NCBI RefSeq assembly: GCF_933775445.1
Contig: NC_065877.1
Coordinates: forward strand, 10,106,001 to 10,170,000
Direction: 5' to 3'
DNA: 64,000 nt
DNA from: Argentina anserina
Taxonomy: Eukaryota > Streptophyta > Magnoliopsida > Rosales > Rosaceae
Within the stretch, counting starts at the first letter, position 1, and the number at the start of each line of letters is the position of its first letter. Both the position numbers and the translations under genes were made by a program. The notes beneath the pieces were generated by a model, which worked only from the letters and a program-made list of their open reading frames with translations, did not search any database and was not told the DNA's origin. Below are positions 34,633-46,282 of this stretch, piece after piece.

Positions 34633-36228
34633 TCAACACAAACCACAAGAAGTTGAGTGCAAAGGTGGTTGTATAGTAGCTGCAGAAGAAACATTGTACA
34701 TGTCGTCAACTAAGTTGCACAAGAGAGTCATACAACAATTTGGGGAACACAAATTAGATAATAACACCACATGATAATCTAACGAAGCATTGGGAGATGA
34801 AGCAACTATTATGAGACTTATATCATCCATGAGACGATTAGGTCTCATATCTCTAATTCTTTCATTTTGATCAATCTTGGGTACTCCCATCTCTCACCAG
34901 GACTATATAAATAAATAATTAAAATTTACCCTTTTCGACTTTGTATGCAGTTTTTTGTTTAGAAGTAGAGACGCAAATAAATAAATAAAGTAAGAAGAAA
35001 CAAAATGGAATTTGTTTTTTCAACTCATACTTTAATACTTCCAAATGAACCATTCGAGAAGTTTCTTCTAATCGGGGTAGTTAGATTATATATCGCTATC
35101 AAAGATAGGTGAAGTTTTCCACCTAGGAACATTGTATAGCTCACATGAGAGTCCATAATGCGAACATTCAAAAAATTAAATTGACAAAAAAAAACTGATA
35201 GATTCAGTAGAATAAAGCACTCAGACAACAACCATTCACTATGAATAAAGTTTGAACAAAAATGATAATGACTTCACTTTATAAATCGAATGATCCTAGT
35301 AGTAAATTGATTAAAATATAAAAATACTTAATAAAACCAAAAGACATATTTTTATTCCCCTTTCGTTTTTATTTTACATATATAAGTGTGAGATAGCAAA
35401 GCATTTCATATGAATAGCTTATCTAAGCTTTTTTATTTTGATTCACTGTTTCTTTGCAAGGAGGGAAAGTGGTATCGAACAAAAAGATATTTGAAGCAAA
35501 GTCATACACATGTAAATATGGTAAATAACTTTATAAAAAAAATAAACCCTCTAAAGTAACATAAAAATTTTAAAAAATGTAACTAACCTTTATGAACTTC
35601 TCCATATCATTCTCAAACTCAATCTGACCAGCTAATAGGCCCTTCTTTTGTATCCACATGATCGTTTCAAGATCAAACTCAACATGTTGATCTTTGGTGC
35701 TTGCTAAGCTACTAGTCTCACTCTAGTCTTCAAGCCGTGCGAAGTGGTATATATTGAATTTGGCCTTCGAATTAAGCATGTTGGGTGTTCTGGTGCAATC
35801 TAACTGATATACTAATATGGTGACCATCATCACATCTCTATCAGATGAAGGGTTTGATCGTACCTCCCCAATCTCCAATGATGTAATAAAATCATAAGGA
35901 GTCGAAATTTGTTCTTCATACGATACATGATGTGTGCAAATGAAAGGGTATGATCCAACCTTATCACTCTGTTTAGAGATCTCACCATGCAACCTCTGAA
36001 TCTCTTCTGCATAGCGCACCCAAAATTTGAGATGAGGACCAAGAAATGTGTTGTGCAAAAGAGTGTACACAACCGAATCTCCCCAAAGAATCGCCCCCTG
36101 TCAGCTATCTCAAAAGTGGTCCAATATGGTTTTGACAGATTATGCCAATGCGGTGTATCAATCGTAACTGGCAGGTGAGGGATACAGTCACAGTCTCCAA
36201 ACAAATGAGTCTTGCAAGTCTTTCGCAA
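34633..36228 (-). pseudogene. Decayed protein-coding fragments of unknown family
   Basis: Two overlapping minus-strand frames (36228-35830 and 36070-35723) look like one protein broken by a frameshift near 36070: HWHNLSKPYWTTFEIADRG in the first, then LLHNTFLGPHLKFWVRYAEE and MMVTILVYQLDCTRTPN in the second. A third frame (34890-34633, MGVPKIDQNERIRDM) follows on the same strand after a spacer that is one copy of a 560-bp direct repeat. Codon-like character and colinearity suggest a dead multi-exon gene or transposon gene. I do not recognise the family. Confidence 0.35.
34950..35515 (+). repeat. 560-bp direct repeat, copy 1
   Basis: Aligns throughout with 36299-36838, sharing CTCATACTTTAATACTTC, CATTCGAGAAGTTTCTTCTA and TTTCTTTGCAAGGAGGGAAA in the same order with scattered substitutions and small indels. 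Confidence 0.88.
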
Positions 36229-36298
36229 TTTCGAAAAATAACATCACTTTTTGCATATTTAGGAAATGGAATATACAATTGCTATAACATGAGTTGGG

Positions 36299-36838
36299 CT
36301 TTGTTTAGACACAAATAAATAAAAAGTCAGAGAAAACAAAACAGAATTCATTTCTTCAACTCATACTTTAATACTTCTGGATGGACCATTCGAGAAGTTT
36401 CTTCTAATCGGGGGAGTTAAATTATATATTGCTATTAAAGATAAGAGAACTTTCCGCCTAGGAATGTTGTATAGCTCACATGAGAGTCCCTAATGCGGAC
36501 CTTCGAAAAAATCAAATTGACAAAAAAAGACTTTAATAGGTAAACAACATCAACCCTTCACTATGAATAAAGATCAAACAAAAATTATAATGATAATCAC
36601 TTAATAAACCCGAATGATCATAGTAGTTAATTGATTAAAACATAAAATACTTTCTAAAACCAAAAGACACTTTTTTCTTCCTCTTCCATTTTTTATTTTA
36701 CATAAAAAATGGTGAGATATCAAAACATTTCATACAAATAGCTTTTACAAGCTCTTCTATTCTGTATCATCGTTTCTTTGCAAGGAGGGAAAGTGTTATC
36801 GAACAAGAAGAGCTTTGAAGCAAGGTCATACACATAAA
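36299..36838 (+). repeat. 560-bp direct repeat, copy 2
   Basis: Partner of 34950-35515, offset about 1345 bp. The two copies flank the 35.5-36.3 kb ORF fragments. This could be a segmental tandem duplication or old terminal repeats, but the ends show no clear TG...CA or target duplication. Confidence 0.88.
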
Positions 36839-38207
36839 CTTTTTAGAGAAACATACACATACACTTTAGTAAAGGATACTTCTTCACCATTCAGAGTCAG
36901 CTCATTTCTCTAAGTCTTTCCTTATAGCTTGATAATGTAGCTTTTAATATATATGGTTTTCCCTTTCATGTTATATAATAGTGCTATGTAGTTAAAAAAG
37001 TTGAACCTTTTAACAACACCAACCTAAACCCTACCCTGGTTATAAGGCTCTGAAAAATCAACACCACCAACCTAACAATACACAAATTGTGTTCAAAGAA
37101 GAATGACCCTCTTGCTCAATTAGGAGGGATGACTACAACCAATAGTAGACTTAAAATAAAGAAAGACTAGACTTGGGGCAAAAAACTAGAACCCAAGCCC
37201 ACCCACAACCCACTGGATCTCAAGAAGTGACAATTTAGAAACTAACCTCACAACCATTGACGCAATTAGCACAACACATTCTGCCACCATACCAATATTT
37301 GCCACCATACATTCATGTAAGCATCACGGAGAACCTTTGAATCTGCACCATAACACATAAAGTTGATCCAACCTAGATTATAAGATTGATTCGTGAAGGC
37401 CATGAACCTGCCATCCCTTTACCACCTATTCAGCTTTCCACCACCTGCCCTTACTATCCTCTCTCATGACACGTTAACATTTTCGGACTATATTATTACA
37501 CTAACACAATGTCAACAACTCTACAAACACCTTTTATATATATATATATATATATATAGTTAAGTTCGCTCTTTCCGCCACCAGCGACCTGACCATCCAA
37601 AAGCTACCAGAAACTTATGTCTGACCTTACTTAGAAAACACTGATAGCGCAACCCGACAAGCAATGAAAACCAAATTTTGAAAACCTTAACTAGTTCATG
37701 TTTTTACCTCGTGCGAGATAACTGTCTTTTGTTACAAATTTGGTTAGACTTGCAAAAGAAGAATTAACACTTGGTTTGATTGACTTTATTAAATACAAGA
37801 ATGTTATCTTGTAAGCAAAGTATTATCCTTGGGTTTACCATCTTCAATAACGCGGGTTGATGATAAAGACTTCCTTATCGCTCTCGAGCCCTCCGAGTAT
37901 TTGAGATGTTTGAAATTTACAAATTGTCTTCCTATGAGTATTCATCGAGGCCCTTGGGCGTGACAACTACACAGTTTTCCTATACTTGTAAGCTCACTAG
38001 AAAATGTCAATCACTCATATTAATTGATGTTTCTCATAAATAATTGTACAAAGAAAAAGAAATTCATAGCTTTTAATAGGTTGGAGACGTGGAGTTGCAC
38101 AAGAAATTGTCACAGCTCACATAAAAGGAAACCGAAGAAAAAAATAAGAAAGAAAGAGCCCTCTCGAATATGGATATGGTTGTTACCCGCCTTCCCTTCA
38201 CTTACAA
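36839..38207. other. Spacer upstream of the PPR gene
   Basis: AT-rich, with a (TA)n run at about 37535-37558. No gene is supported; it presumably holds the promoter of the PPR gene at its right end. Confidence 0.5.
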
Positions 38208-40847
38208 ATGAGCACCGTTTTCCACCCCACCATCGCCGCCTTATCTCCTCCACCGCTCTCTCACCACCCTCCACTACCACCACCGCACTCTTCTCTTTCT
38301 CTCTCTCCCTCCAAACCCAAAACTCCCCTCAGCTTCTCGACCTCTCTCCCCACCCAACCCCTTCTCACTTCTCCACCGCCTCCCACTCCCAATGCCTCCT
38401 CTCTCTTCTCCCATCTCCTCTCCTTGCTCCGCCTCTCCGCTCGCCACGCCGACGCCGACCTCGCCAGGGCCGTCCATGCCGCAATTCTCAAGCGCGAAAA
38501 CGACACCCATCTCGGCAACGCGCTTCTCTCAACATATCTCAAGTTGCTTCTCGTTCCCGAAGCTTCCAAGGTCTTCGAGAGCCTGCCGTCGCCGAACCTC
38601 GTGTCCTTCACCGCCCTGGTTTCCGGTTTCGCCAAGTCGGGGAGAGAACAACAGGCCGTGGAGCTTTTCTGTCGGATGAGGAGGTCGGGTATTGAGCCTA
38701 ATGAGTATAGCTTTGTAGCGATTTTGACTGCTTGCATTCGGGTTTTCGACATCGAATTGGGTCTGCAGGTTCATGGTTTGGCTGCTAAGAGGGGGTGTTT
38801 GGATTGTGTTTATGTTTCGAATGCTTTGATGAGTTTGTATGGGAAATGTGGGTGTTTGGGTTATGCGCTTAAGGTGTTTGATGAAATGCCTCACAGGGAT
38901 GTTGCGTCGTGGAATACTGTTATGGCGGGTTTAGTGAATGAGGTTATGTACGATGAGGTGTTTGAGTTGTTTTGTGAGATGGTGAGGAGGGATGGGTGTG
39001 ATTTTGTGGACCACATCACGCTTTCGACTGTTTTGACTGCTTGTAGTGGTGGTGGTGATTTCTTGGAAGGACAAGAAGTTCATGCCTATGCTGTCAAGAC
39101 TGGTTTGGAGGGGGACTTGAGTGTCGGCAATGCACTTATTGAGTTGTATGCTGAGTGTGGTAGTGTGAAAGATGTGGATACTTTGTTTGAGAGGATGCCT
39201 GCGAGGGATGCCGTTACGTGGACGGAGATGATTACAGCTTACATGGATTTCGGGTTGGTGGAGATGGCTGTGGAGATGTTTGATCAGATGCCGGAGAGGA
39301 ATTGTTTTTCTTATAATGCTCTGTTGGCTGGCTTCTGTCGGAATGGTGAAGGGTTGAGGGCGCTGGATTTGTTTGTGAAAATGGTGGAGGAGGGTCTGGA
39401 GCTGACAGAATTCACTTTGAGTAGTGTAGTTGGTGCTTGTGGCTTGCTCATGGACTGCAAAAGTAGTGAGCAAATTCATGGGTTTGCTATCAAGTTTGGT
39501 TTTGATTCAAACGCTTGTATTGGATCTGCATTGCTTTATATGTACACAAGGTGTAATCGAATGGGAGATGCAATGAAATTGTTCCACCAGTGGCCAACTG
39601 TGCAGGAAAAATCGATAGTTTTGACTTCAATCATATGTGGGTATGCTCGAAATGGGCAACTGGATGAGGCAATCTCTATTTTCCACCGATATCAGTCGGA
39701 AGGGATAATGGTAATGGATGAAGTTGCATCCACTTCACTCCTTGCTCTTTGTGGGACTATAGGGTATCATGAACTGGGGAAACAAATTCACTCACATGCT
39801 ATCAAGTTTGGTTTTCTAGCTTATATAGGGGTAGGAAATGCCACAATTAGCATGTACACTAAGTGCTGGAACATGGATGAGGGTCTCAAAATATTCAGGA
39901 TGATGCCCACTCACGACATAGTTTCATGGAATGTTTTGCTGGCTGGTTATCTTCTACATAGACAGGGTGACGCAGCCTTAGCTGTCTGGGAAAACATGGA
40001 GAAGACTGGCATAAAACCAGACAATATTACCTTCATTTTGATCATTTCAGCACACAGACATACTAACTCCAATTCTGTTGACAGTTGTCGAAATTTGTTT
40101 CTCTCCATGAAAGCAGTTTATGGAATTCAGCCCAACTCAGAGCACTTTGCCTCATTTGTTGGTGTTTTAGGGTACTGGGGTCTGTTGGATGAAGCTGAGG
40201 ATATCATCAGAAAGATGCCCTTTCAGCCTGGGATTTCTGTTTGGCGAGCTTTGCTTGATAGCTGTAGGATCCGCATGAATACAACTGTTGGAAATAGGGT
40301 TGTGAAACGTATACTTGCGATGGAACCCAAAGATCCATCTAGCTACATACTCGTATCGAATCTGTATTCATCGTCTGGGAGATGGCATTGCTCCGAGATG
40401 GTGAGAGATGACATGAGAGAAAAGGGGTTTAGGAAGCACCCAGGTCGAAGTTGGTTCATTTATAACAACAAGATACATCCATTCTATGCAAGAGATAAAT
40501 CCCATCCTCAGGAAAAAGACATATATAGCGGATTAGAAATACTTATCGTAGAATGTATGAAAGCTGGTTACGTTCCAGACACAAGTGTTGTTCTTCATGA
40601 AGTGGAAGAGCATCAGAAGAAGGATTTCCTGTACTATCACAGTGCAAAACTAGCAGCCACCTATGGGCTTCTGACCAACAAACCAGGACAACCAATTCGA
40701 ATTGTGAAGAATATCCTTATATGTGCTGATTGCCATACTTTCTTGAAGTTCATGTCCATTGTAACCAAGAGAGCAATACATGTAAGAGATGCGTCCGGGT
40801 TTCACTATATTTTAAACGGTCAGTGCTCATGCAAAGATTACTGGTGA
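38208..40847 (+). CDS. EMB175: DYW-class pentatricopeptide repeat protein, EMB175-like
   Basis: A single-exon frame of 879 aa. The first ~60 residues are rich in Ser, Pro and Thr and poor in acidic residues, like an organelle transit peptide. Tandem PLS-type repeats follow from about residue 85, with units such as NALLSTYLKLLLVPEASKVF, DVASWNTVMAGLVNE, GNALIELYAECGSVKDVDTL and DIVSWNVLLAGYLL. The E/E+ region is near residues 665-770 and the DYW domain ends exactly in CSCKDYW. Overall features and length match Arabidopsis EMB175 (At5g03800), a chloroplast PPR needed for embryo development; the orthology call rests on remembered similarity and neighbours. PPR-DYW proteins bind organelle RNA, usually for C-to-U editing. 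The deaminase-like HxE motif reads HSAK (His811, Ala813), so the catalytic Glu is missing although CADCH (839-843) is kept. An RNA-binding or structural role, or partnership with another DYW protein, is therefore possible. Confidence 0.93.
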   Translation: MSTVFHPTIAALSPPPLSHHPPLPPPHSSLSLSPSKPKTPLSFSTSLPTQPLLTSPPPPTPNASSLFSHLLSLLRLSARHADADLARAVHAAILKRENDTHLGNALLSTYLKLLLVPEASKVFESLPSPNLVSFTALVSGFAKSGREQQAVELFCRMRRSGIEPNEYSFVAILTACIRVFDIELGLQVHGLAAKRGCLDCVYVSNALMSLYGKCGCLGYALKVFDEMPHRDVASWNTVMAGLVNEVMYDEVFELFCEMVRRDGCDFVDHITLSTVLTACSGGGDFLEGQEVHAYAVKTGLEGDLSVGNALIELYAECGSVKDVDTLFERMPARDAVTWTEMITAYMDFGLVEMAVEMFDQMPERNCFSYNALLAGFCRNGEGLRALDLFVKMVEEGLELTEFTLSSVVGACGLLMDCKSSEQIHGFAIKFGFDSNACIGSALLYMYTRCNRMGDAMKLFHQWPTVQEKSIVLTSIICGYARNGQLDEAISIFHRYQSEGIMVMDEVASTSLLALCGTIGYHELGKQIHSHAIKFGFLAYIGVGNATISMYTKCWNMDEGLKIFRMMPTHDIVSWNVLLAGYLLHRQGDAALAVWENMEKTGIKPDNITFILIISAHRHTNSNSVDSCRNLFLSMKAVYGIQPNSEHFASFVGVLGYWGLLDEAEDIIRKMPFQPGISVWRALLDSCRIRMNTTVGNRVVKRILAMEPKDPSSYILVSNLYSSSGRWHCSEMVRDDMREKGFRKHPGRSWFIYNNKIHPFYARDKSHPQEKDIYSGLEILIVECMKAGYVPDTSVVLHEVEEHQKKDFLYYHSAKLAATYGLLTNKPGQPIRIVKNILICADCHTFLKFMSIVTKRAIHVRDASGFHYILNGQCSCKDYW

Positions 40848-43800
40848 GCTATTGCCTCATATATCTCTCATCATTGTAAGTTTCCTGTACCTTTTTGGTA
40901 GCTAGTTACCAGTTATATAGCATTGTAGCATATCTGTATTCAAAAGTGTAATTTTCCATAGAATTAGATTACAAAATTTTGAACAGATGGACTTCTAAAT
41001 AGTATTTGGGGAAAGTAGATACAGTCTCTTCCTTTTTTTGTTTGTTACTATAATGGTCTTATTGAATAATGAAAATAGGTGGTATCAGCACCACTTCTCA
41101 AATGAAAAATAAATAGTCAAGATTAAGGGAAATGAATAAGTGATCTGTGTAAAATGATAGTTCAACAGCACATTGATTGGGAAATTGGTAATTTGGTTAA
41201 TTACTATAATTGATTCAAAAGTATAAATCTATTAGAAACGGTGAATTGTCGAATTATAGCTCCAGATGACTGCCCCATGTATTTGGATTTTATGACTAGA
41301 ATTGGGTGGCTGTTGTTGCAAATAGAAGGAGACTTCTGGAGTAATGCTTATCTCCTAAGCTTCTGATGCACAAGAATCTCGACATGCTAAGCTGAATTAC
41401 ATTATCTGTTCTTCCGCCTGGATGGGCATTCTCTATTGTTCTCACTATCAGTACATGTGCTGAAATAAATGATGGGGTGGTTAATACTGCACCTTGGATA
41501 TTGGCTTGGTTTGGTTTTCCCTTCAATTCTCCAAGGCTGAGGTTTCCACTGATAAGTTGCAGCTTTGTGGAGGGATTGTTTCTCCATAATGGCTTGGACT
41601 TTTGAATGTTTATCTTCGTGGCACTTTGTACAAGTCTCAACAATTTAACTGCTTCAAAGCAACTTGGCTTTGCTGGTAGTGATGTTGATGTTTTTCAGTT
41701 TATCAGTTTATCTCTGTGTTTCAGAGCTAAAAAGGAAATAGAAATGGGGGTTTCAATAGGAATCGAGCCTTCTTTTCGAAGTTAAAACTTTGCTTTAGGA
41801 TGCCTTCTTCTACTCTTTCATACGATGATTCTTACTAATGTTCATAGGTGCATAGGAATTTGTCCTATCTCGAGTTTCCCCTCTTTGTCCTGGATGCATC
41901 CAGAGGTTTGTCCCCATAAAACGATCCAGAACATTACCTAGTCTGCTGAATCTGGAATCTGCATCAGCTTTTCTAGGCACTAAGCTTTTGTATGTTCAAG
42001 CATATGACCAGACCACTCCTCTAGTTCTTTAACTCTCAGTTTTGAGGATTAAATCTTTTTTTTTTGTCTGATTTGAGGATTAAATCGATCTGCACAAAAT
42101 CTTTTGCATGCACCAACTAGTACTCCTTAATATTTGTGTGAGTCGGCTTTTCTCTCTGCTAGCTAGGGTTTCTCCGATTGAGAAACAGACCGAGTTTTCT
42201 CAATATGGCAACCGCGACTTCAAGAAAGGATGAGGCTGTGAGCCGGCGGGGAGCAATAGCGCAAACCCAGACACCGTCTTTTTATGGACACTTCCCATCT
42301 CTGAAGAATCCCGTGGTGATTTCTTCGTTTACGGCAGTGATCACCATAATAAGGGGGATAACTGGATAAGAGAATCTTGATAAGGAGGAGAAGAATCGAG
42401 TCCTTGGTACTACGTTGAGGAGGCTAAGAAGAAGAAGGGACGGCCATATGGCTCCATCGGTAAAGAAGGACAAGCAACTGGTAGTGGCAACTATCGGTAT
42501 GTAGTAGCCTTCTAGCTGAATGGACTCCTAGTCCTAATGGGAAGGGCAAAGATAAGCTGACTAAATCTTGTTTTTATATAGCATATTGCTATGTTTGTGT
42601 AAGTCATAAAATACACTTAGATCTTTATTTTTATTCTTCCATTTGAGCTCATTTTTCAGAGTATAGTCATATCTTATGTACTAAGATTGAGCTTCGGCTC
42701 AAGACTTCTTATTTGCTGTTTGACAACAACAGAGGAGTATATAATTACTATTCATGCTTTCAGTTAATCAAATCATTTTATTTTGCATCAAACAGAAGAA
42801 AAAGATAGTAATCCTTAAAATACATAGATTTCTTGACCTTTTTTTTCATTTAATTACACTTGATCGACTAATTCGAAGTCCTAAACAATTGTGAGATATC
42901 TTAACCTTGCTAGATGAAGCAGAATCCAACAACAATCATTGTTAATCAAGGGTTGGGTTTACAATTGAGTTGTTAGTGTTTTCACCATGACCAACTGTGA
43001 AACATCATCCAGTTGAGTTTTAGTATTTACAAGCAAGAGTGGATTCGCCATTTTTTTAGTTAACATCTCGTCACACGCTTTACGATTTTTAAAGAAGCGT
43101 GTTGAATTGCCACATTATAAATCTTTTTCCTCGTATTTTATGTATCAATGTTGTAACATAACATACTAGTTTCCTACCCATAGTGTAATTTGCATCAAAA
43201 TGAAGTACAAGAGAAGAACATATATACATCAGTTCGTTCATGCACATAAACTTATGACCTAATTGATAATATATAAAAATCTCGTTGCAACACATTAACA
43301 ACATTCTTCAAATTTGTCATTTTTTCAACATTTTCCTCTTAAACCCTATGCAAGAACATGGTTACTTATAATTATATCTGAAACAAATACCCCAATGCAA
43401 GAGGTTAAAAAAATCAACGTTAAACCCTAATTCACAAAATCAACTCATTGGTTCACATATTGAAACTTGTTGGTCCAATTCTTAATCACGAGTTTTTTTC
43501 TTTAGAATGATTAAACGACGAGTTGTAACAATTGTTGGATCCACAATTTCAATCAAGGTTCCTGATTGATTGTGCTTTAGATAGATTGAGAGATTTGGAA
43601 GACACATGTTATGATCCTTGTTCTTGACTTTAAGACTTTTACAAAAACATGCCCTCTGAGAGCTTGCTGCATTTTTAAGTAGTGAAATAACAGTTATGGT
43701 TCGAAACATTCTAGCTCTCCAGGGTTCATTTTCAAGCCCCAAAATGCATGTCCAACCGTGTACTTTGTAAAATATTGTAATGTCACCTCATTTAATATAA

Positions 43801-45876
43801 TATTTTCTTCGATTTTCATTTGCTGAAAAGGATATGAAAAAGATATATTTCAAACTGGATGATGTCAAAATAACAGTGTTCTAAGCATCCTAAGTTATGG
43901 TTTAAGGATTGCTGAGAATAAGTGAGTTTCTTGCATTTATATAGAGTTAATTGCATGATAATTCTTTACCGAAGTTTGCATCCACAGCTGAGCTTACTGC
44001 ACTGTCTATGGATTAGAAAATTTCAACCACTTAAATTATCCAACTAAATATGCAGCAAGATTATGTTATCTTTCGGCGAATCAGTTAAGGTCACACATGT
44101 GATGCATGATTAGTATGAACATATTGGAGACGTCATTCATGATAGATATTAAGATATGTCTTCTCTTATGAGATTAGAAAAATATCTGAGAGTTTTTCTT
44201 GAGAAGTTGTCGGAGCATCTTAGTTTTTTAGTTAGCATATTAGGTGATGAGAAATGAATGAGCAATCTATATATTTGATGGAAGAATGATAATTAGTGTT
44301 AAGATGAGACTGTTACATTATTTTTTCAGATACAATATGTTGGTTATAACTTATAAGGATGTGGTAGAAATTGATCTTGTCTTAAAGGAGAAGAAATTCA
44401 TATTTTTACACATATAACTGACATATATATATATATATATATATTTTCTTTCCTTACAAAAGAAGATGCTACGTAAGAATGAGTCACGACACATGACCTT
44501 TTCCATACTGTACTTTTGAACAGATAGCTGATCTTGCTCGTGTCCTCAAGAAAAGTTCCCGATTAAGTGTTTTCATAAAAGAAGAGATAGTTTATAAAAT
44601 ATTTGGCTAAAATATCCAATGACCCATCAAATGCATGTATAAAGTTTTTTTACAAACTTGGTAAATCATCCCGAGCTCAACCTCTAAAGGTGATGAGAAA
44701 AGAATCCATAATATATATTATCGATAAAAGAGTGATGATTGAGTGTTTGGATGAGACTGCTACATTGAAACATAACTAAGCAACATTTTTGCATTGTAGT
44801 CAACTAAGATCTTGTGGATATGATTAGGGAAGAAATAAGGAAAATAAGCACATGACCGTGAAGGAAAAGTATTTATTGCTATCAATTTATATGTGCCTCC
44901 GGGTGAATTTTGGAAGTGGATGAAGCCCTCAGGAGATGAGTTCTCAGCCGAAATTGTTGCAATGAGATTGAGCTTTGTCGTAAGCCATATCATCTGGTAT
45001 TAGATTTTTGTCAGAAAATTTGGTGTACGTAGCAGCATTCTATTAGAATACAATAAAATTAAAAAAAATCACGAAAAATTGGTGAGATTGAGAAATCGGT
45101 ACCTAGTTGTTGACAAAGGCAAGTGGCAGGCGGAGGTGGAGCCGTGGAGGGTGCACTAGTGCTGGTAATAGCTGTAGATTTGGTGTAATTGGAGATTTTA
45201 GGGATTTGAGATATTGAGGTTCACCGGTTCAGGAAGAAGAATAAGTTGTGGCAAAGAAGAAGTATGAGTTGGGGTAACGCTATGGGTTGAGAGTGGAGGA
45301 TGCCTTAGTAAAGTCACCACGTGTGTGGTTGAATATATATTTGCCTGGTTGAGAAAAGTGGAGATGGTCCAGAGTTGCAGGAGGACGCAATGTCGAGCGA
45401 GCTACATAGGTATAGTTTGTGAGCAATACCAAAAACAACAACGAGGAGTAATCCTTTAGCAACAAGGGAAGTTCACTTCGTGCATGGGGCAAGGTTTCAC
45501 ATTTTCTTTGTCTGAAAGTTACACAATGAGATATAAGGCTTGATGAGTGATGACTGAGTTTTGAGTGCTACTTCATGCATGGAGGTTATTGCTTCTTTTA
45601 AGTTTAGTTTTCACTTTTTTGTTTTAGGTTATTGTCTACTGTATGAGAGCTTGTTTCTACTTAACTTAACAATAGTTGGTCCGTAAGTCGATTTTTATTT
45701 TCCTAAAAAAAAGAGTAAATTATAAATATGAAATCAGTGATCTGGACCTTTAGTACCAACGCCACCAGATCTAGGCCATCCGTTTTTATCTATGAGTATA
45801 CTTAAGAGAACAGGTCGTGCACACTCCCCATTAATCAAAGCCCGTTTCAGATTCGGAGAGAGAGAACCCGGACAAG
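40848..45876. other. Spacer between PPR and SDH4 genes
   Basis: No convincing gene. A short frame at 42205-42369 (MATATSRKDEAVSRRGAIAQ) follows a leader with TAGGGTTTCTCC and may be a small gene or an old element start. The minus-strand frame 41643-41296 has no known motif. An (AT)n run lies at about 44423-44444, and a diverged ~75-bp repeat at about 44235-44320 and 44685-44765. The right end (about 45840-45876) is the non-coding first exon of SDH4. Confidence 0.45.
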
Positions 45877-46273
45877 GTATGCTTCGCGATCTCTTACTTG
45901 ATTTGATTCAATTCTCCATCGCTATCCGGTTCAATTAGTTTTGATTTCTCTGTTGCTTGCCTTCGATTAAAACTCGTCTCAATTTCGATGATTCGTTGTA
46001 GAGGATTCGAAATGAAATCTTCTATTCAGTGAATCCTTCATGTTCACTTGGGTTCAATTTTCTTGAAAAGCCCTCAAGATTTTAGTTTCGGTTTGGTCTT
46101 TTTGTTATCGATTTTTCATGTTTGAGTGGGCTGTCAACAGGGTTTTTCTGCTCTGTTCAACATAATACTATCTGGTTTTAGCATAAGTTGGAGTTTAGAG
46201 GTTCTCCTATTAAGGGTTTGGTATAGAATCACTACTCTTGTTATGATTAAGCAATTGTTTTGATTCGTTGCAG
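45877..46273 (+). other. Intron in the 5' leader of SDH4
   Basis: CCCGGACAAG/GTATGC at the left and GTTGCAG/GTGATTGC at the right give a GT-AG intron in the leader, nine bases before the ATG at 46283. First introns in leaders are common in plant housekeeping genes. Not confirmed by transcript data. Confidence 0.6.
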
Positions 46274-46282
46274 GTGATTGCA

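Noticed and set aside
38261..39479. Antisense open frames across the PPR gene
   Set aside because: Shadows of a long, well-supported plus-strand frame.
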